Assembly (NCBI GenBank): GCA_965112735.1
Contig: OZ218959.1
Coordinates: 682,001-746,000, forward strand
Source: Phaeosaccion multiseriatum
Taxonomy: Eukaryota; Ochrophyta, other classes
Direction: 5' to 3'
DNA length: 64,000 bases
The notes beneath the pieces are model-generated. The model was not told the DNA's origin. It worked only from the letters and a program-made list of their open reading frames with translations, and ran no database searches. The translations under genes and the position numbers were made by a program. This document shows, one piece after another, positions 39,666-52,358 of the stretch; the stretch's first letter is position 1, and each line of letters begins with the position of its first letter.

Positions 39666-42600
39666 CTAATCCTCCTCCTCCTCCTCCTCCTCCTCCTCCT
39701 CCTCCTCCTCTCCCTTCGTCTTCTCGTCCTCCTCCTCCTCCTCCTCCTCCTGTTCCTCCTCCTCCTCCTCCTCCTCTCCCTCCTCCTGCTCCTCCTCCTC
39801 TTCCTCCTCCTCCTGCTCTTCCTACACCTCCTCCTCCTCCTCCTCCTCCTCCTCCTCCTTTTCCTCCTCCTCCTGCTCTTCCTCCTCCTCCTCCTCCTCC
39901 TCCTCCTCCTCCTCCTCCTCCTCCTCCTCCTCCCTCCTCCTCCTCCTCCTCCTCCTCCTCCTCCTCCTCCTCCTCCTCCTTCTCCTCCTCCTCCTCTTCC
40001 TGCTCCTCCTCCTCCTCCTCCTCCCCCTCCTCCTCGTCCTCCTTCTTTTCATTCTCCTCCTCCTCCTACTCTTTCCTCTCCTCCTCCTCAAACGGTTCCT
40101 CCTCCTCCCCCTCCTCCTCCTCCACCACCCCCTCCTCCTCCTCCTCCTCCTCTACCCCTCCTCCTCCTCATCCTCCTTGTCCTTCTCCTCCTCCTCCTCC
40201 TCCTCCTCCTCCTTCTCCTCCTCCTCCTCCTCCTCCTCCTCCTCCTCCTCCTCCTCCTCTCCCTTCGTCTTTTCGTCGTCCTCCTCCTCCTCCTCCTCCT
40301 CCTGCTCCTCCTCCTCCTCCTCCTCCTCCTCGTCCTCCTCCTCCTCCTCCTCCTCCTCCTTCTTCTTCTTCTCCTCTTCCTCCTCCTCCTCCTCCTACTC
40401 CTTCTCCTCCTCCTCCTCCTGCTCCTCCTTTTCCTGCTCCTCCCCCTGCTGCTGCTCCTCCTGCGCCCGCTCCTCCTCCTTCTCCTCCTCCTTGTCCTCC
40501 TCCTCCTCCTGCCCTTGTCCTCCTCCTCCTCCTCCTCCTCCTCCTCCTCCTCCTCCTCCTCCTCCTCCCCCTCCTCCCCCTCCTCCTCCTCCTCCTCCTC
40601 TTACTTCGTCTTCTCCTCTTCTTCCTACTCTCACTCCTCCTCCACCTCCTCCTCTCCTTCCTCCACCTCCTCCTCTCCTTCCTCCTGCCCCTCCTCCTCC
40701 TCCCCCTCCTTGTCTCCTCCTCCTCTTCCTCCGCCTCCTCCTCCTCCTCCTCCTCCTCCTCCTCCTCCACCTCCACCTCGTCCTCCTCCTCCACCTCCTC
40801 CTCCGCCTCCTCCTCCTCCACCTACTCCTCCACCTCCTCCTCCTCTTACTCCTCCTCCTCCTCCTCCTCCTCCTCCTCCTCCTCCTCCTCCTCCTCCTCC
40901 TCCTCCTCCTCCTCCTCCGCCTCTTACTTCGTCTTCTCCTCTTCTTCCTACTCTCACTCCTCCTCCACCTCCTCCTCTCCTTCCTCCTGCCCCTCCTACT
41001 CCTCCCCCTTCCTTGTCTCCTCCTCCTCTTCCTCCTCCTCCTCCTCCTCCTCCTCCTCCTCCACCTCCACCTCGTCCTCCTCCTCCACCTCCTCCTCCGC
41101 CTCCTCCTCCTCCCCCTACTCCTCCACCTCCTCTTCCTCCTCCTCCTCCTCCTCCTCCTCCTCCTCCTCCTCCTCCTCCTCCTCCTCCTCCTCCTTCTCC
41201 TCCTCCTCCTCCTCCTCCTCCTCCTTCTCCTCCTCCTCCTGTTTCATCTTCTTCTCCTCCCCATTCTCCCCCTCCCTCTTCTCCCTTACCTCCTCCTCCT
41301 CCTCCTCCTCCTCCTCCTCCTCCTCCTCCAACTCCTCCTCCTCCTCCTCCTCCTCCTTCTCCTCCTCCCCCTCCTCCTCCTCCACCACCCCCTCCTCCTC
41401 CTCCTCTACCCCTCCTCCTCCTCCTCCTCCCCCTCCTCCTCCTCCACCCCCTCCTCCTCCTCCTCCTCTACCCCTCCTCATCCTCCTTGTCCTCCTCCTA
41501 ATCCTCCTCCTCCTCCTCCTCCTCCTCCTCCTCCTCCTCCTCTCCCTTCGTCTTCTCGTCCTCCTCCTCCTCCTCCTCCTCCTCCTGTTCCTCCTCCTCC
41601 TCCTCCTCCTGTTCCTCCTCCTCCTCCTCCTCCTCTCCCTCCTCCTGCTCCTCCTCCTCTTCCTCCTCCTCCTGCTCTTCCTACACCTCCTCCTCCTCCT
41701 CCTCCTTCTCCTCCTTTTCCTCCTCCTCCTGCTCTTCCTCCTCCTCCTCCTCCTCCTCCTCCTCCTCCTCCTCCTCCTCCTCCTCCCCCTCCTCCTCCTC
41801 CTCCTCCTCCTCCTCCTCCTCCTTCTCCTCCTCCTCCTCTTCCTGCTCCTCCTCCTCCTCCTCCTCCCCCTCCTCCTCGTCCTCCTTCTTTTCATTCTCC
41901 TCCTCCTCCTACTCTTTCCTCTCCTCCTCCTCAAACGGTTCCTCCTCCTCCCCCTCCTCCTCCTCCACCACCCCCTCCTCCTCCTCCTCCTCCTCCTACC
42001 CCTCCTCCTCCTCCTCCTTGTCCTTCTCCTCCTCCTCCTCCTCCTCCTCCTCCTTCTCCTCCTCCTCCTCCTCCTCCTCCTCCTCCTCCTCCTCCTCCTC
42101 CTCTCCCTTCGTCTTTTCGTCGTCCTCCTCCTCCTCCTCCTCCTCCTCCTCCTCCTCCTCCTCCTCCTCCTCCTCGTCCTCCTCCTCCTCCTCCTCCTCC
42201 TCCTTCTTCTTCTTCTCCTCTTCCTCCTCCTCCTCCTCCTACTCCTTCTCCTCCTCCTCCTCCTGCTCCTCCTTTTCCTGCTCCTCCCCCTGCTGCTGCT
42301 CCTCCTGCGCCCGCTCCTCCTCGTTCTCCTCCTCCTTGTCCTCCTCCTCCTCCTGCCCTTGTCCTCCTCCTCCTCCTCCTCCTCCTCCTCCTCCTCCTCC
42401 CCCTCCTCCCCCTCCTCCTCCTCCTCCTCCTCCTCTTACTTCGTCTTCTCCTCTTCTTCCTACTCTCACTCCTCCTCCACCTCCTCCTCTCCTTCCTCCA
42501 CCTCCTCCTCTCCTTCCTCCTGCCCCTCCTCCTCCTCCCCCCTCCTTGTCTCCTCCTCCTCTTCCTCCTCCTCCTCCCCTCCTCCTCCTCCTCCTCCTCC

Positions 42601-45270
42601 TCCACCTCCACCTCGTCCTCCTCCTCCACCTCCTCCTCCGCCTCCTCCTCCTCCACCTACTCCTCCACCTCCTCCTCCTCTTACTCCTCCTCCTCCTCCT
42701 CCTCCTCCTCCTCCTCCTCCTCCTCCTCCTCCTCCTCCTCCGCCTCCTACTTCGTCTTCTCCTCTTCTTCCTACTCTCACTCCTCCTCCACCTCCTCATC
42801 TCCTTCCTCCTGCCCCTCCTACTCCTCCCCCTTCCTTGTCTCCTCCTCCTCTTCCTCCTCCTCCTCCCCTCCTCCTCCTCCTCCACCTCCACCTCGTCCT
42901 CCTCCTCCACCTCCTCCTCCGCCTCCTCCTCCTCCCCCTACTCCTGCACCTCCTCTTCCTCCTCCTCCTCCTCCTCCTCCTCCTCCTCCTCCTCCTCCTC
43001 CTCCTCCTCCTCCTCCTTCTCCTCCTCCTCCTCCTCCTCCTCCTCCTTCTCCTCCTCCTCCTGTTTCATCTTCTTCTCCTCCCCATTCTCCTCCTCCTCC
43101 TCCTCCTCCTCCTCGTCCTCCTCCGCCTCCTCCTCCTCCTCCTCCTCCTCCTACTCCTCCACCTCGTCCTCCAACTCCTCTTCCTCCTCCTCCACTTCCT
43201 TCTCCTCCTCCTCCTCTTTCCTCTTCTTCTCCTCCCCCTTCTCCTCCTCCCCCTCCTCCTCCTCTTCCTTCTCCTCCTCCTGCTCCTCCTCCTCCTCCTC
43301 CACCACCTCCTTCTCCTCGTCCTCCTCCTCCTCTCCTTTCATCTTCTCGTCCTCTTCCTCCTCTCCCTCAACCTCCTCCTCATCCTCCTATCCTACTTCT
43401 TTTCCTCCTCCTCGTCCTTCTCCCCCTCCTCCTCCTGATCCTCTCGCTCCTCCTCCACCTCTTCCCCCCCCTCCTCCAGCTCCTCCTCCTCCTCCTTCTC
43501 CTCCTCCTCCTCCTCCTCCTCCTCCTCCTTCTCCCCCTCCTCTTCCTAATCCTCTTCCTCCTCCACCTCCTTCTCCTCGTCCTCCTCTCCCTCCTCCCGC
43601 TTCTCCTCCTCTCCCTCTCCTCCTCCTCCTCCTCCTCCTCCTTCTCCCCCTCCTCTTCCTAATCCTCTTCCTCCTCCACCTCCTCCTCCGCCTCCTCCTC
43701 CTCCCCCTACTCCTCCACCTCCTTTTCCTCCTCCTCCTCCTCCTCCTCCTCCTCCTCCTCCTCCTCCTCCTCCTCCTTCTCTTCCTCCTCCTGTTTCATC
43801 TTCTTCTCCTCCCCATTCTCCCCCTCCCTCTTCTCCCTTACCTCCTCCTCCTCCTCCTCCTCCTCCTCCTCCTCCTCCAACTCCTCCTCCTCCTCCTCCT
43901 CCTCCTTCTCCTCCTCCCCCTCCTCCTCCTCCACCACCCCCTCCTCCTCCTCCTCTACCCCTCCTCCTCCTCCTCCTCCCCCTCCTCCTCCTCCACCCCC
44001 TCCTCCTCCTCCTCCTCTACCCCTCCTCATCCTCCTTGTCCTCCTCCTAATCCTCCTCCTCCTCCTCCTCCTCCTCCTCCTCCTCCTCCTCCTCTCCCTT
44101 CGTCTTCTCGTCCTCCTCCTCCTCCTCCTCCTGTTCCTCCTCCTCCTCCTCCTCCTCTCCCTCCTCCTGCTCCTCCTCCTCTTCCTCCTCCTCCTGCTCT
44201 TCCTACACCTCCTCCTCCTCCTCCTCCTTCTCCTCCTTTTCCTCCTCCTCCTGCTCTTCCTCCTCCTCCTCCTCCTCCTCCTCCTCCTCCTCCTCCTCCT
44301 CCTCCTCCCCCTCCTCCTCCTCCTCCTCCTCCTCCTCCTCCTCCTCCTTCTCCTCCTCCTCCTCTTCCTGCTCCTCCTCCTCCTCCTCCTCCCCCTCCTC
44401 CTCGTCCTCCTTCTTTTCATTCTCCTCCTCCTCCTACTCTTTCCTCTCCTCCTCCTCAAACGGTTCCTCCTCCTCCCCCTCCTCCTCCTCCACCACCCCC
44501 TCCTCCTCCTCCTCCTCCTCTACCCCTCCTCCTCCTCCTCCTTGTCCTTCTCCTCCTCCTCCTCCTCCTCCTCCTCCTCCTCCTCCTCCTCCTCCTCCTC
44601 CTCCTCCTCCTCCTCCTCCTCCTCCTCTCCCTTCGTCTTTTCGTCGTCGTCCTCCTCCTCCTCCTCCTCCTGCTCCTCCTCCTCCTCCTCCTCCTCGTCC
44701 TCCTCCTCCTCCTCCTCCTCCTCCTTCTTCTTCTTCTCCTCTTCCTCCTCCTCCTCCTCCTACTCCTTCTCCTCCTCCTCCTCCTGCTCCTCCTTTTCCT
44801 GCTCCTCCCCCTGCTGCTGCTCCTCCTGCGCCCGCTCCTCCTCGTTCTCCTCCTCCTTGTCCTCCTCCTCCTCCTGCCCTTGTCCTCCTCCTCCTCCTCC
44901 TCCTCCTCCTCCTCCTCCTCCTCCCCCTCCTCCCCCTCCTCCTCCTCCTCCTCCTCCTCTTACTTCGTCTTCTCCTCTTCTTCCTACTCTCACTCCTCCT
45001 CCACCTCCTCCTCTCCTTCCTCCACCTCCTCCTCTCCTTCCTCCTGCCCCTCCTCCTCCTCCCCCCTCCTTGTCTCCTCCTCCTCTTCCTCCGCCTCCTC
45101 CCCTCCTCCTCCTCCTCCTCCTCCTCCACCTCCACCTCGTCCTCCTCCTCCACCTCCTCCTCCGCCTCCTCCTCCTCCACCTACTCCTCCACCTCCTCCT
45201 CCTCTTACTCCTCCTCCTCCTCCTCCTCCTCCTCCTCCTCCTCCTCCTCCTCCTCCTCCTCCTCCTCCTC

Positions 45271-45494
45271 CGCCTCCTACTTCGTCTTCTCCTCTTCTTC
45301 CTACTCTCACTCCTCCTCCACCTCCTCATCTCCTTCCTCCTGCCCCTCCTACTCCTCCCCCTTCCTTGTCTCCTCCTCCTCCTCCTCCTCCGCCTCCTAC
45401 TTCGTCTTCTCCTCTTCTTCCTACTCTCACTCCTCCTCCACCTCCTCATCTCCTTCCTCCTGCCCCTCCTACTCCTCCCCCTTCCTTGTCTCCT
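45271..45494 (+). repeat. Local 120-bp tandem duplication inside a higher-order unit
   Basis: A segment starting CGCCTCCTACTTCG at 45271 is repeated at 45391, exactly 120 bp later, down to CTTCCTTGTCTCC. The paralogous unit near 42.74 kb has it once, so this is a unit-specific expansion. Confidence 0.85.
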
Positions 45495-48400
45495 CCTCCT
45501 CTTCCTCCTCCTCCTCCCCCTCCTCCTCCTCCTCCACCTCCACCTCGTCCTCCTCCTCCACCTCCTCCTCCGCCTCCTCCTCCTCCCCCTACTCCTGCAC
45601 CTCCTCTTCCTCCTCCTCCTCCTCCTCCTCCTCCTCCTCCTCCTCCTCCTCCTCCTCCTCCTCCTCCTCCTCCTCCTCCTCCTCCTCCTCCTCCTCCTCC
45701 TCCTTCTCCTCCTCCTCCTGTTTCATCTTCTTCTCCTCCCCATTCTCCTCCTCCTCCTCCTCCTCCTCCTCGTCCTCCTCCGCCTCCTCCTCCTCCTCCT
45801 CCTCCTCCTCCTCCTCCACCTCGTCCTCCAACTCCTCTTCCTCCTCCTCCACTTCCTTCTCCTCCTCCTCCTCTTTCCTCTTCTTCTCCTCCCCCTTCTC
45901 CTCCTCCCCCTCCTCCTCCTCTTCCTTCTCCTCCTCCTGCTCCTCCTCCTCCTCCTCCACCACCTCCTTCTCCTCGTCCTCCTCCTCCTCTCCTTTCATC
46001 TTCTCGTCCTCTTCCTCCTCTCCCTCAACCTCCTCCTCATCCTCCTATCCTACTTCTTTTCCTCCTCCTCGTCCTTCTCCCCCTCCTCCTCCTGATCCTC
46101 TCGCTCCTCCTCCACCTCTTCCCCCCCCTCCTCCAGCTCCTCCTCCTCCTCCTTCTCCTCCTCCTCCTCCTCCTCCTCCTCCTCCTTCTCCCCCTCCTCT
46201 TCCTAATCCTCTTCCTCCTCCACCTCCTTCTCCTCGTCCTCCTCTCCCTCCTCCCGCTTCTCCTCCTCTCCCTCTCCTCCTCCTCCTCCTCCTCCTCCTT
46301 CTCCCCCTCCTCTTCCTAATCCTCTTCCTCCTCCACCTCCTCCTCCGCCTCCTCCTCCTCCCCCTACTCCTCCACCTCCTTTTCCTCCTCCTCCTCCTCC
46401 TCCTCCTCCTCCTCCTCCTCCTCCTCCTTCTCTTCCTCCTCCTGTTTCATCTTCTTCTCCTCCCCCTTCTCCTCCTCCCTCTTCTCCTTTACCTCCTCCT
46501 CCTCCTCCTCCTCCTCCTCCTCCTCCTCCTCCTCCTCCTCCTCCTCCTTCTCTTCCTCCTCCTGTTTCATCTTCTTCTCCTCCCCCTTCTCCTCCTCCTC
46601 CTCCTCCTCCTCCTCCTCCTCCTTCTCTTCCTCCTCCTGTTTCATCTTCTTCTCCTCCCCCTTCTCCTCCTCCCTCTTCTCCTTTACCTCCTCCTCCTCG
46701 TCCTCCTCCGCCTCCTCCTCCTCCTCCTACTCCTCCACCTCGTCCTCCAACTCCTCTTCCTCCTCCTCCACCTCCTTCTCCTCCTCCTCCTCTTTCTTCT
46801 TCTTCTCCTCCCCCTTCTCCTCCTCTCCCTCCTCCTCCTCTTCCTTCTCCTCCTCCTGCTCCTCCTCCTCCTCCATCACCACCTCCTTCTCCTCGTCCTC
46901 CTCCTCCTCTTCTTTCATCTTCTCGTCCTCTTCCTCCTCTCCCTCAACCTCCTCCTCATCCTCCTATCGTACTTCCTTCTCCTCCTCCTCGTCCTTCTCC
47001 CCCTCCTCCTCCTGATCCTCTCACTCCTCCTCCACCTCTTCCCCCCCTCCTCCTCCTCCTCCTCCTCCTCCTCCTCCTCCTCCTCCTCCTCCTCCTCCTC
47101 CTCCTTCTCCCCCTCCTCTTCCTAATCCTCCTCCTCCTCCACCTCCTTCTCCTCGTCCTCCTCCTCCTCTCCCTTCGGCTTCTCGTCCTCTTCCTCCTCT
47201 CACTGAACCTCCTCCTCATCCTCCTATCCTACTTCTTCTCCTCCTCCTCGTCCTTCTCCCCCTCCTCCTCCTAGTCCTCCTCCTCCTCCTCCTCCTCCTC
47301 CTCTTCCCCCTCCTCCTCCTCCTCCTCCTCCTCCTCCTCCTTCTCCCCCTCCTCCTCCTCCTGCTCCTCCTCCTCCTCCTCCTCCTCCTCCTCCTCTTTC
47401 TCCTCCCCCTCCTCTTCCTCCTCCCGCTCCTCCTCCTCTCCCTCTCCTCACCCACATCCTCCTCTCCTTCCTTCTCCCCCTCCTCTTCCTGCTACTCTCC
47501 CTCCTCCTGTGCCTCCTCCTCCTCCTACTACTACTACTACTACTACTGCTCCTCCTTCTCCTCCTGCTACTCTTCCTCCTCCTGTCCCTCCTCCTCCTCC
47601 TCCCCCTCCTCCTCCTCCTCCTAGTCCTCCTCTTCTTCCTCCTCCTCCTCCTCCTCCTCCTCCTCCTCCTCCTCCTCCTCCTCCTCCTCCTCCTCCTCCT
47701 CCTCCTCCTCCTCCTCCTCCTCCTCCTCCTCCTGCCCTTGTCCTCCTCCTCCTCCTCCTCCTCCTCCTCCTCCTCCTCCTCCTCCTCCTCCTCCTCCTCT
47801 TACTTCGTCTTCTCCTCTTCTTCCTACTCTCACTCCTTCTCCACCTCCTCCTCTCCTTCCTCCTGCCCCTCCTCCTCCTCCCCCTTCCTTGTCTCCTCCT
47901 CCTCTTCCTCCTCCTCCTCCTCCTCCTCCTCCTCCTCCTCCTCCTCCTCCTCCTCCTCCACCTCCCCCTCGGCCTCCTCCTCCCCCTCCTCCTCCGCCTC
48001 CTCCTCCTCCCCCTACTCCTCCACCTCCTCCTCCTCTTACTCCTCCTCCTCCTCCTCCTCCTCCTCCTCCTCCTCCGCCTCCTACTTCGTCTTCTCCTCT
48101 TCTTCCTACTCTCCTCCTCCTCCTCCTCCTCCTCTCCTTCCTCCTCCTCCTCCTCCTGTTCCTCCTCCCCCTTCCTTGTCTCCTCCTCCCATTACTCCTC
48201 CTCCTCCTCCTCCTCCTCCTCCTCCTCCTCCTCCTCCTCCGCCTCCTACTTCGTCTTCTCCTCTTCTTCCTACTCTCCTCCTCCTCCTCCTCCTCCTCCT
48301 CTCCTTCCTCCTGCCCCTCCTCCTCCTCCCCCTTCCTTGTCTCCTCCTCCTCTTCCTCCTCCTCCTTCTCCTCCTCCTCCTCCTCCTCCTCCTCCACCTC

Positions 48401-51400
48401 CACCTCGTCCTCCTCCTCTTCCTCCTCCTCCGCCTCCTCCTCCTCCCCCTACTCCTCCACCTCGTCCTCCTCCTCCTCCTCCTCCTCCTCCTCCTCCTCC
48501 TCCTCCTCCTTCTCCTCCTCCTCCTCCTCTTTCAACTTCTTCTCCTCCCCCTTCTCCTCCTCCCTCTTCTCCCTTACCTCCTCCTCCTCGTCCTCCCCCG
48601 CCTCCTCCTCCTCCTCCTACTCCTCCACCTCGTCCTCCAACTCCTCTTCCTCCTCCTCCACCTCCTTCTCCTCCTCCTCCTCTTTCTTCTTCTTCTCCTC
48701 CCCCTTCTCCTCCTCCCCCACCTCCTCCTCTTCCTTCTCCTCCTCCTGCACCTCCTCCTCCTCCTCCACCACCACCTCCTTCTCCTCGTCCTCCTCCTCC
48801 TCTCCTTTCATCTTCTCGTCCTCTTCCTCCTCACCCTCAACCTCCTGCTCATCCTCCTATCGTACTTCTTCTCCTCCTCCTCGTCCTTCTCCCCCTCCTC
48901 CTCCTGATCCTCTTCCTCCTCCTCCATCTCTTTCCCCCTCCTCCTCCTCCTCCTCCTCCTCCTCCTCCTCCTCCTCCTCCTCCTCCTCCTCCTCCGCCTC
49001 TTACTTCGTCTTCTCCTCTTCTTCCTACTCTCCTCCTCCTCCTACTCCTTCACCTCGTCCTCCAGCTCCTCTTCCTCCTCCTCCACCTCCTTCTCCTCCT
49101 CCTCCTCTTTCTTCTTCTTCTCCTCCCCCTTCTCCTCCTCCCCCTCCTCCTCCTATTCCTTCTCCTCCTCCTGCTCCTCCTCCTCCTCCTCCACCACCAC
49201 CTCCTTCTCCTCGTCCTCCTCCTCCTCCTCTCCTTTCATCTTCTCGTCCTCTTCCTCCTCTCCCTCAACCTCCTGCTCATCCTCCTATCGTACTTCTTCT
49301 CCTCCTCCTCGTCCTTCTCCCCCTCCTCCTCCTGATCCTCTTCCTCCTCCTCCATTTCTTCCCCCCCCCCCTCCTCCTCCTCCTCCTCCTCCTCCTCCTC
49401 CTCCTCCTCCTCCTCCTCCTCCTCCGCCTCTTACTTCGTCTTCTCCTCTTCTTCCTACTCTCACTCCTCCTCCACCTCCTCCTCTCCTTCCTCCTGCACC
49501 TCCTCCTCCTCCTCCTCCTCCTCCTCCTCCTCCTCCTCCTCCTCCTCCTCTTACTTCGTCTTCTCCTCTTCTTCCTACTCTCACTCCTTCTCCACCTCCT
49601 CCTCTCCTTCCTCCTGCCCCTCCTCCTCCTCCCCCTTCCTTGTCTCCTCCTCCTCTTCCTCCTCCTCCTCCTCCTCCTCCTCCTCCTCCTCCTCCTCCTC
49701 CTCCTCCTCCTCCTCCTCCTCCTCCTCCTCCTCCTCGTCCTCCTCCTCCCCCTCCTCCTCCTCCTCCTCCTCCTCCCCCTACTCCTCCACCTCCTCCTCC
49801 TCTTACTCCTCCTCCTCCTCCTCCTCCTCCTCCTCCTCCTCCTCCGCCTCCTACTTCGTCTTCTCCTCTTCTTCCTACTCTCACTCCTCCTCCACCTCCT
49901 CCTCTCCTTCCTCCTCCTCCTCCTCCTGTTCCTCCTCCCCCTTCCTTGTCTCCTCCTCCCATTACTCCTCCTCCTCCTCCTCCTCCTCCTCCTCCTCCTC
50001 CTCCTCCGCCTCCTACTTCGTCTTCTCCTCTTCTTCCTACTCTCACTCCTCCTCCTCCTCCTCCTCCTCCTCCTCCTCCTCCTTTTCCTCCTCCTCCTGC
50101 TCTTCCTCCTCCTCCTCCTCCTCCTCCTCCTCCTCCTCCTCCTCCTCCTCCTCCTCCTCCTCCTCCTCCTCCTCCTCCTCCTCCTCCTCCTCCTCCTTCT
50201 CCTCCTCCTCCTCTTCCTGCTCCTCCTCCTCCTCCTCCTCCCCCTCCTCCTCGTCCTCCTTCTTTTCATTCTCCTCCTCCTCCTACTCTTTCCTCTCCTC
50301 CTCCTCAAACGGTTCCTCCTCCTCCCCCTCCTCCTCCTCCACCACCCCCTCCTCCTCCTCCTCCTCCTCTACCCCTCCTCCTCCTCATCCTCCTTGTCCT
50401 TCTCCTCCTCCTCCTCCTCCTCCTCCTCCTTCTCCTCCTCCTCCTCCTCCTCCTCCTCCTCCTCCTCCTCCTCTCCCTTCGTCTTTTCGTCCTCCTCCTC
50501 CTCCTCCTCCTCCTCCTCCTGCTCCTCCTCCTCCTCCTCCTCCTCCTCGTCCTCCTCCTCCTCCTCCTCCTCCTCCTTCTTCTTCTTCTCCTCTTCCTCC
50601 TCCTCCTCCTCCTACTCCTTCTCCTCCTCCTCCTCCTGCTCCTCCTTTTCCTGCTCCTCCCCCTGCTGCTGCTCCTCCTGCGCCCGCTCCTCCTCCTTCT
50701 CCTCCTCCTTGTCCTCCTCCTCCTCCTGCCCTTGTCCTCCTCCTCCTCCTCCTCCTCCTCCTCCTCCTCCTCCTCCTCCTCCTCCTCCTCCTCCTCCTCC
50801 TCCTCCTCCTCCTCCTCTTACTTCGTCTTCTCCTCTTCTTCCTACTCTCACTCCTCCTCCACCTCCTCCTCTCCTTCCTCCACCTCCTCCTCTCCTTCCT
50901 CCTGCCCCTCCTCCTCCTCCCCCCTCCTTGTCTCCTCCTCCTCTTCCTCCGCCTCCTCCCCTCCTCCTCCTCCTCCTCCTCCTCCACCTCCACCTCGTCC
51001 TCCTCCTCCACCTCCTCCTCCGCCTCCTCCTCCTCCACCTACTCCTCCACCTCCTCCTCCTCTTACTCCTCCTCGTCCTCCTCCTCCTCCTCCTCCTCCT
51101 CCTCCTCCTCCTCCTCCTCCTCCTCCTCCTCCTCCTCCTCTTACTTCGTCTTCTCCTCTTCTTCCTACTCTCACTCCTCCTCCACCTCCTCCTCTCCTTC
51201 CTCCTGCCCCTCCTACTCCTCCCCCTTCCTTGTCTCCTCCTCCTCTTCCTCCTCCTCCTCCTCCTCCTCCTCCTCCTCCACCTCCACCTCGTCCTCCTCC
51301 TCCACCTCCTCCTCCGCCTCCTCCTCCTCCCCCTACTCCTCCACCTCCTCTTCCTCCTCCTCCTCCTCCTCCTCCTCCTCCTCCTCCTCCTCCTCCTCCT

Positions 51401-52258
51401 CCTCCTCCTTCTCCTCCTCCTCCTCCTCCTCCTCCTCCTTCTCCTCCTCCTCCTGTTTCATCTTCTTCTCCTCCCCATTCTCCCCCTCCCTCTTCTCCCT
51501 TACCTCCTCCTCCTCCTCCTCCTCCTCCTCCTCCTCCTCCTCCAACTCCTCCTCCTCCTCCTCCTCCTCCTTCTCCTCCTCCCCCTCCTCCTCCTCCACC
51601 TCCTCCTCCTCCTCCTCCTCTACCCTCCCTCCTCCTCCTCCTCCCCCTCCTCCTCCTCCACCCCCTCCTCCTCCTCCTCCTCTACCCCTCCTCATCCTCC
51701 TTGTCCTCCTCCTAATCCTCCTCCTCCTCCTCCTCCTCCTCCTCCTCCTCCTCCTCCTCCTCTCCCTTCGTCTTCTCGTCCTCCTCCTCCTCCTCCTCCT
51801 GTTCCTCCTCCTCCTCCTCCTCCTCTCCCTCCTCCTGCTCCTCCTCCTCTTCCTCCTCCTCCTGCTCTTCCTCCTCCTCCTCCTCCTCCTCCTTCTCCTC
51901 CTTTTCCTCCTCCTCCTGCTCTTCCTCCTCCTCCTCCTCCTCCTCCTCCTCCTCCTCCTCCTCCTCCTCCTCCTCCTCCTCCTCCTCCTCCTCCTCCTCC
52001 TCCTCCTCCTCCTCCTCCTCCTCCTCCTCCTCCTCCTCCTCCTCCTCCTCCTCGCTCCTCTTTTCTCCTCCTCCTCCTCCTTTCCCTCCTCCTCCTCAAA
52101 CGTCCTCCTTCTTTTCACCACCCCCTTCTCCTCCTCCTCCTACTCTTTCCTCTCCTCCTCCTCAAACGGTTCCTCCTCCTCCCCCTCCTCCTCCTCCTCC
52201 TCCTCCTCCTCCTCCTCCTCCTCCCTCCTACCTTTCCGTCCTCCTCCTCCTCCTCCTT

Positions 52259-52358
52259 NNNNNNNNNNNNNNNNNNNNNNNNNNNNNNNNNNNNNNNNNN
52301 NNNNNNNNNNNNNNNNNNNNNNNNNNNNNNNNNNNNNNNNNNNNNNNNNNNNNNNNNN
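52259..52358. other. Assembly gap of 100 N
   Basis: Exactly 100 N interrupt the right block, a conventional placeholder length. True missing length is unknown, and repeats on either side resemble segments 3-4 kb upstream. Confidence 0.99.
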
